From: Phaseolus vulgaris
Lineage: Eukaryota; Streptophyta; Magnoliopsida; Fabales; Fabaceae
Length of the DNA stretch: 64,000 bases
NCBI RefSeq assembly: GCF_000499845.2
Contig: NC_023754.2
Coordinates: forward strand, 22,136,111-22,200,110
Reading direction: 5' to 3'
The translations under genes were made by a program, and so were the position numbers. Numbering within the stretch: position 1 is the first letter of the stretch; every line of letters starts with the position of its first letter. Shown here in pieces: positions 60,235-64,000 of this stretch. The notes under the pieces were generated by a model. It saw nothing but the letters and a program-made list of their open reading frames with translations. It was not told where the DNA came from and did not search any database.

Positions 60235-62170
60235 ATGTCTTCAGCCGGTGTCACTACTCTTAGCCCGGTTCCCTCTGAACCATTGTTGTCACCAAAGGCA
60301 TTCCCTTTCCCATCACATTTGTCTTTGGAAGATAAATCCATTTTCATATATCTCTCCTTTTCGGGTTCGTTGACTCCAATCCGTGTTATGGAGTGGGATA
60401 CCATTGCGTCTGTGAAATTCAAAATCCGAAGGTGTGAAAGCCTTCCATTTTTAACAAACAAGCAGAAGTTGGTTTATGCTGGCCGAGAACTCGCGCGGAG
60501 TGATTCTCTGCTCAAGGACTATGGAGTAACCGGTGGCAATGTTTTGCATTTGATAATCAAACTGTCAGATCTTCAGGTCATCAATGTGAAAACTTCTTGC
60601 GGGAAGGAGTTCACGTTTCAGGTTGAAAGAGGTCGGGATGTTAGGTACATAAAGCGGCGGATTGCCAAAAGGGAAAAACAGTTTGATGATCCTGAGGAGC
60701 AGGAGCTTGTGTGCTATGGGGAAAGGCTTGATGACCAGAGGCTTATTGATGATATCTGCTGCAAGCATAATGATGCTGTGCTACGTCTGTTTGTGAGAAA
60801 CAAGGATGTCAAAGTTCAGAGGAGACCCCTTGAGTTGTCCATTTTAGCAACAGATTTGATTGATGAGAAAAGAAACGATGTCAATGGAGAGACGTCTAGG
60901 AGGAATTATGATGTTGGTAAAGAAGATACTATTAGAAAGTCTGATGCCATTAGAAGAACTGTGCCGAGAAAGCCTCCCGACAGAGATTTTATTTTGGAGC
61001 CAGTTATTATTAACCCTAAAATTGAATTAGCTCCAGCTATTTGGAATATGGTGAATTCTACATATGATGGAGTTGAGAGTGGAAAATATCCAATCAGATC
61101 TGCAGAGGGTACAGGAGGAGCTTACTTTATGCTTGATTCAGCAGGGCAAAAGTATGTGTCTGTTTTTAAGCCTATTGACGAAGAACCAATGGCCGTGAAT
61201 AACCCTCGAGGTCTTCCACTGTCGTTAGATGGTGAAGGCTTAAAAAAAGGTACAAGAGTTGGTCAAGGTGCATTCAGGGAAGTTGCAGCCTATGTATTAG
61301 ATCATCCATTGAGTGGGCGCCGCAAATTATTTGGTGATGAGACGGGCTATGCTGGTGTCCCTCCAACATTGATGATCAAGTGCTTGCATAAAGCATTTAA
61401 CTATCCTAGAGAATTGACTCCTAAGATTGGCTCCTTGCAAATGTTTACAGAAAATAGTGGAAGTTGTGAAGATATGGGCCCTGGGGCTTTCCCAGTAAAG
61501 GAAGTACATAAAATTTCTGTTTTGGACATAAGACTGGCGAATGCTGATAGGCATGCTGGGAATATTTTGATCTGCAAAGAGGAAGACAATAACCAGTCTG
61601 TTCTGATTCCAATTGATCATGGATACTGCTTGCCTACAAGCGTAAGCATTTTATTTTATGATCTCTTGGTTGTGTTTTAGTGCATGTAGTTATACTTCTA
61701 TATTCTTATATTTTCCCTGTCTTTGCCTGCCTTGCAACTATATATCTATATTGCATCAATTGACATATTTGTCATTACAACAGTTTGAAGATTGTACCTT
61801 TGAGTGGCTTTACTGGCCCCAAGCTTGCCAGCCATACTCCCCAGAAACTATTGAGTACATAAAGTCACTGGATGCTGAAGAAGATATTGCCCTTTTAAAG
61901 TTTCACGGGTGGGATCTGCCGGTTGAATGTGCTCGCACTCTCAGGATCTCAACCATGCTTTTGAAGAAAGGGGTAGAGAGAGGGTTGACCCCCTTTGCCA
62001 TTGGAAGCATGATGTGCAGGGAATCCTTGAACAAGGAATCTGTGATTGAAGAAATAGTACAAGCAGCCCTGGATTCTGTTCTTCCTGGCACAAGTGAAGC
62101 TACATTTCTGGATGCTGTTTCCCAAATCATGGATCTGCGCCTCGATGAGATTGTCAGATCTCGTTTGTAA
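60235..62170 (+). CDS. PI4KG4: Phosphatidylinositol 4-kinase gamma with two ubiquitin-like domains (597 aa)
   Basis: Exons are 60235-61641 and 61784-62170. Ubiquitin-like domain 1 is about residues 34-111 and domain 2 about 112-190. After a charged linker, the PI3/4-kinase-like domain starts near residue 290. It contains KYVSVFKPIDEEP (ATP-site Lys312), RLANADRHAGNIL (catalytic-loop Asp438) and PIDHGYCLP (metal-binding Asp461). In Arabidopsis this UBDK group is reported to act as a Ser/Thr protein kinase on ubiquitin-pathway proteins rather than as a lipid kinase. The subgroup (gamma 4 type) is inferred from the double ubiquitin fold and length, not proven. The start is the ATG at 60235: the open frame extends upstream to 60199 without an ATG. 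Confidence 0.93.
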
Positions 62171-63259
62171 CAGCATACATTTCTGCAATAGTAGCAGCAG
62201 GTATATACATTTGTGCATATGTTCACGTACATATGTATAGCTCAAATAATTGGATTTTTAGTTCTTGACAAAAGGAAGTCTATTTTCTTTGGTTGTAATG
62301 TAAAACCGTTCTTAGTTTAACTTCTTAGGTTTTACTGTTTGGTAGTTTCTTGACGTTAACAAATTCTTTCAAGTTTGTTGTTGATTTCTTTATTAAATTT
62401 GAATTCTAGGGATATTTGACAACCCCTGTCTTCATTTGAATTGTAGTGTAACATTCTTGTCCTGTAATGAGTGTTGTCTTGTTTCAACTGCAAGTTGTGC
62501 ATGTTAGGAGTGTGAAAAATGGAAATGTGGAAAATGAAGTGTTCTTTTTTCGGTGTTTGGATACTGAATAATTAAATGTGTTGTTATTTTCTATCCATCC
62601 GTGTGTGTATGGACATTGTTTATTGTCTTTAAATATATATTATACTCAATAAGTTTTCACAAAAGGTAAATTTTATTAATCAAATGGTTTAATTAAGATT
62701 TAATTTTATGATGATATTTTTAATGAAGTTTCTATTAAAAAAGTTATCTATTTAATAATTAAAATTTTATATTTTCCAATTGAGGTTGTACTGTTTAATT
62801 TTGTTTTAATCGGAAATAACAAGATTTATCTAGAAATATGAGATTTTGTAGTTAGTATTAAATGATATGGTTGTTAATGTGAAAGAATAAATGACTTTTA
62901 TTATTTTTATTAATATTAAATGATATTGTTGCTAATGTGATAGAATAAATGACTTTTATTACTTTTTATTAAATATGATTGTAGTTAATATTAAATGATA
63001 TTGTTGTTAATGCGAAGGAATAAATTACTTTTATTACTTTTATTAAATACGAATTAGATAAATAATTCATCGTGCTTCTTGGTACCTTCCATGTTATCGT
63101 TTATATGAATCCAATTACAGAAAAAGACAAATGATGGGAATATGGGGACAGTTAGTGATAGTCACGTGACAATTGTTTTTTTTTTTTCTTTCTTTAATCT
63201 TTTCTCTCTTATTACTTGGGTTGTTTGGAACCACTGTTACATTAGTGCTTTCTTTTATC
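62171..63259. other. 3' flank and intergenic DNA, tandem-like AT repeats
   Basis: 3' UTR of the kinase gene to perhaps 62400. From about 62850 to 63050 a unit of about 80 bp (ttaatattaaatgatat...gttgttaatg, then gaataaatgacttttatt) recurs three times. No gene was seen. Confidence 0.5.
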
Positions 63260-63732
63260 ATGGTGGAAAACACATGCTTGAAGGATCTCGCCACCAATTT
63301 AAAGCATTTGCTGGAAATGATGGAAGCTCGTGACAAGGAGTACTCTACTCATTTCGAAACTATAGAATCAAAACAATGGAGAATGTGTTGAAACGTGCCT
63401 CCTAGGTGGACTTTAGCTCTTCAAACCCACTCTTTTAGGTTCGAAATGTTAAACTGTATTTTCCCGTTTTGATGGACCTAATGTTCTCCTATGGATGTTT
63501 AAGACTAAACAATTTTTTTATTATAACCATACACCTAATGCACAATGATTGACCATAGGTAGAATATCTGGGTCACACTGTTTCTAGTGAGGTTGTGACA
63601 GTGGAGAAAGAAAAAATCCAAGCAGTGTTGAATTGGCCTGTCCCTCTAAATCTTAAGCAATTAAGATGGTTTGTGAGACTTACAAGATACTACAAAAGGT
63701 TCATCAAGCATTATGCGTCTATACCGTCCTAA
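63260..63732 (+). pseudogene. Deleted Ty3/gypsy relic: gag start fused to RT-end segment
   Basis: 63260-63391 reads MVENTCLKDLATNLKHLLEM and DKEYSTHFETIES, typical of a gag N-terminus. About 63440-63547 reads NVLLWMFKTKQFFYYNHTP, the front of the gag domain. Directly after, 63559-63732 reads VEYLGHTVSSEVVTV, then WPVPLNLKQLRWFVRLTRYY and KRFIKHYASI, the region after the RT thumb. Everything from central gag through most of RT is deleted. It is a different family from the element at the left edge. Confidence 0.75.
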
Positions 63733-64000
63733 TCGTAACCTCCAAAATCCCAGAGGTTGTTGTTAAGGGGTTTATGAACTCAGCGCAGGAATCAGGCTTG
63801 CACAAAAATTGCTCAAATTAAAGGGATACCTTGAATTAAGATTCCAATAGGGGTCTAGTTATATTTTAACATTTCTAAATAATGCTATGCAACTTAAAAC
63901 CCTTTCGCAGTATTTTCTGAAATATTTTTCATTCGCCATTGATTCTGATCCATTCCTGATTTAAATGGAAAGAGAAGTATATTTCCAAAGCACGTTGAAA
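63733..64000. other. Unassigned right edge
   Basis: Homology to gypsy pol stops at about 63732. The remaining bases show nothing recognisable and may continue a rearranged element beyond the window. Confidence 0.3.

Overview
The window is nuclear DNA from a flowering plant, most likely a eudicot and probably a papilionoid legume. The plant call rests on split genes with GT-AG introns, plant-only protein families and typical plant transposons. The legume call is inference from overall resemblance of the proteins and repeats. No bacterial, plastid or viral block was seen.

Positions 1-8657 hold a minus-strand Ty3/gypsy element of Tat type (two RNase H domains). Its 5' LTR is at 8210-8657 and its 3' LTR lies off the left edge. 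Its gag is broken by a second, plus-strand LTR element (4633 to about 7775) that has lost its 3' half. Pol is nearly intact, with two in-frame stops.

Positions 8658-28500 are an AT-rich, transposon-dense region around three tandem, same-strand RNase T2 genes (12694-13468, 17705-18485, 23145-23928). Each has one 88-bp intron at the same place, the layout of S-RNase-lineage genes. The copies have duplicated together with flanking DNA. CACTA-like elements, Helitrons, hAT MITEs and LINE remnants then landed among them.

This cluster is the most interesting part of the window. Between copies 1 and 2 the introns are about 94% identical, yet almost half of the mature exon-1 residues differ and silent changes are nearly absent. 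Copy 2 has lost the first catalytic His and the catalytic Glu while keeping a full reading frame. Copy 3 has two compensating deletions that re-frame its signal peptide.

Positions 28500-64000 are ordinary gene space. It holds a 23-exon REC1/CLU-type TPR gene (28824-44094, 1821 aa), a DOMON plus cytochrome b561 gene (minus, 46177-48332), a DUF1442 gene (minus, 49984-51167) and a tRNA-Ala(UGC) at 51963-52035. It continues with a plastid-type PAP2/haloperoxidase-related (DUF212) gene (53313-56987) and an ubiquitin-like-domain PI4K gamma gene (60235-62170). A deleted Ty3/gypsy relic lies at the right edge. These genes have no evident shared pathway. Exon coordinates come from reading frame continuity, GT-AG sites and family resemblance, without transcript data.
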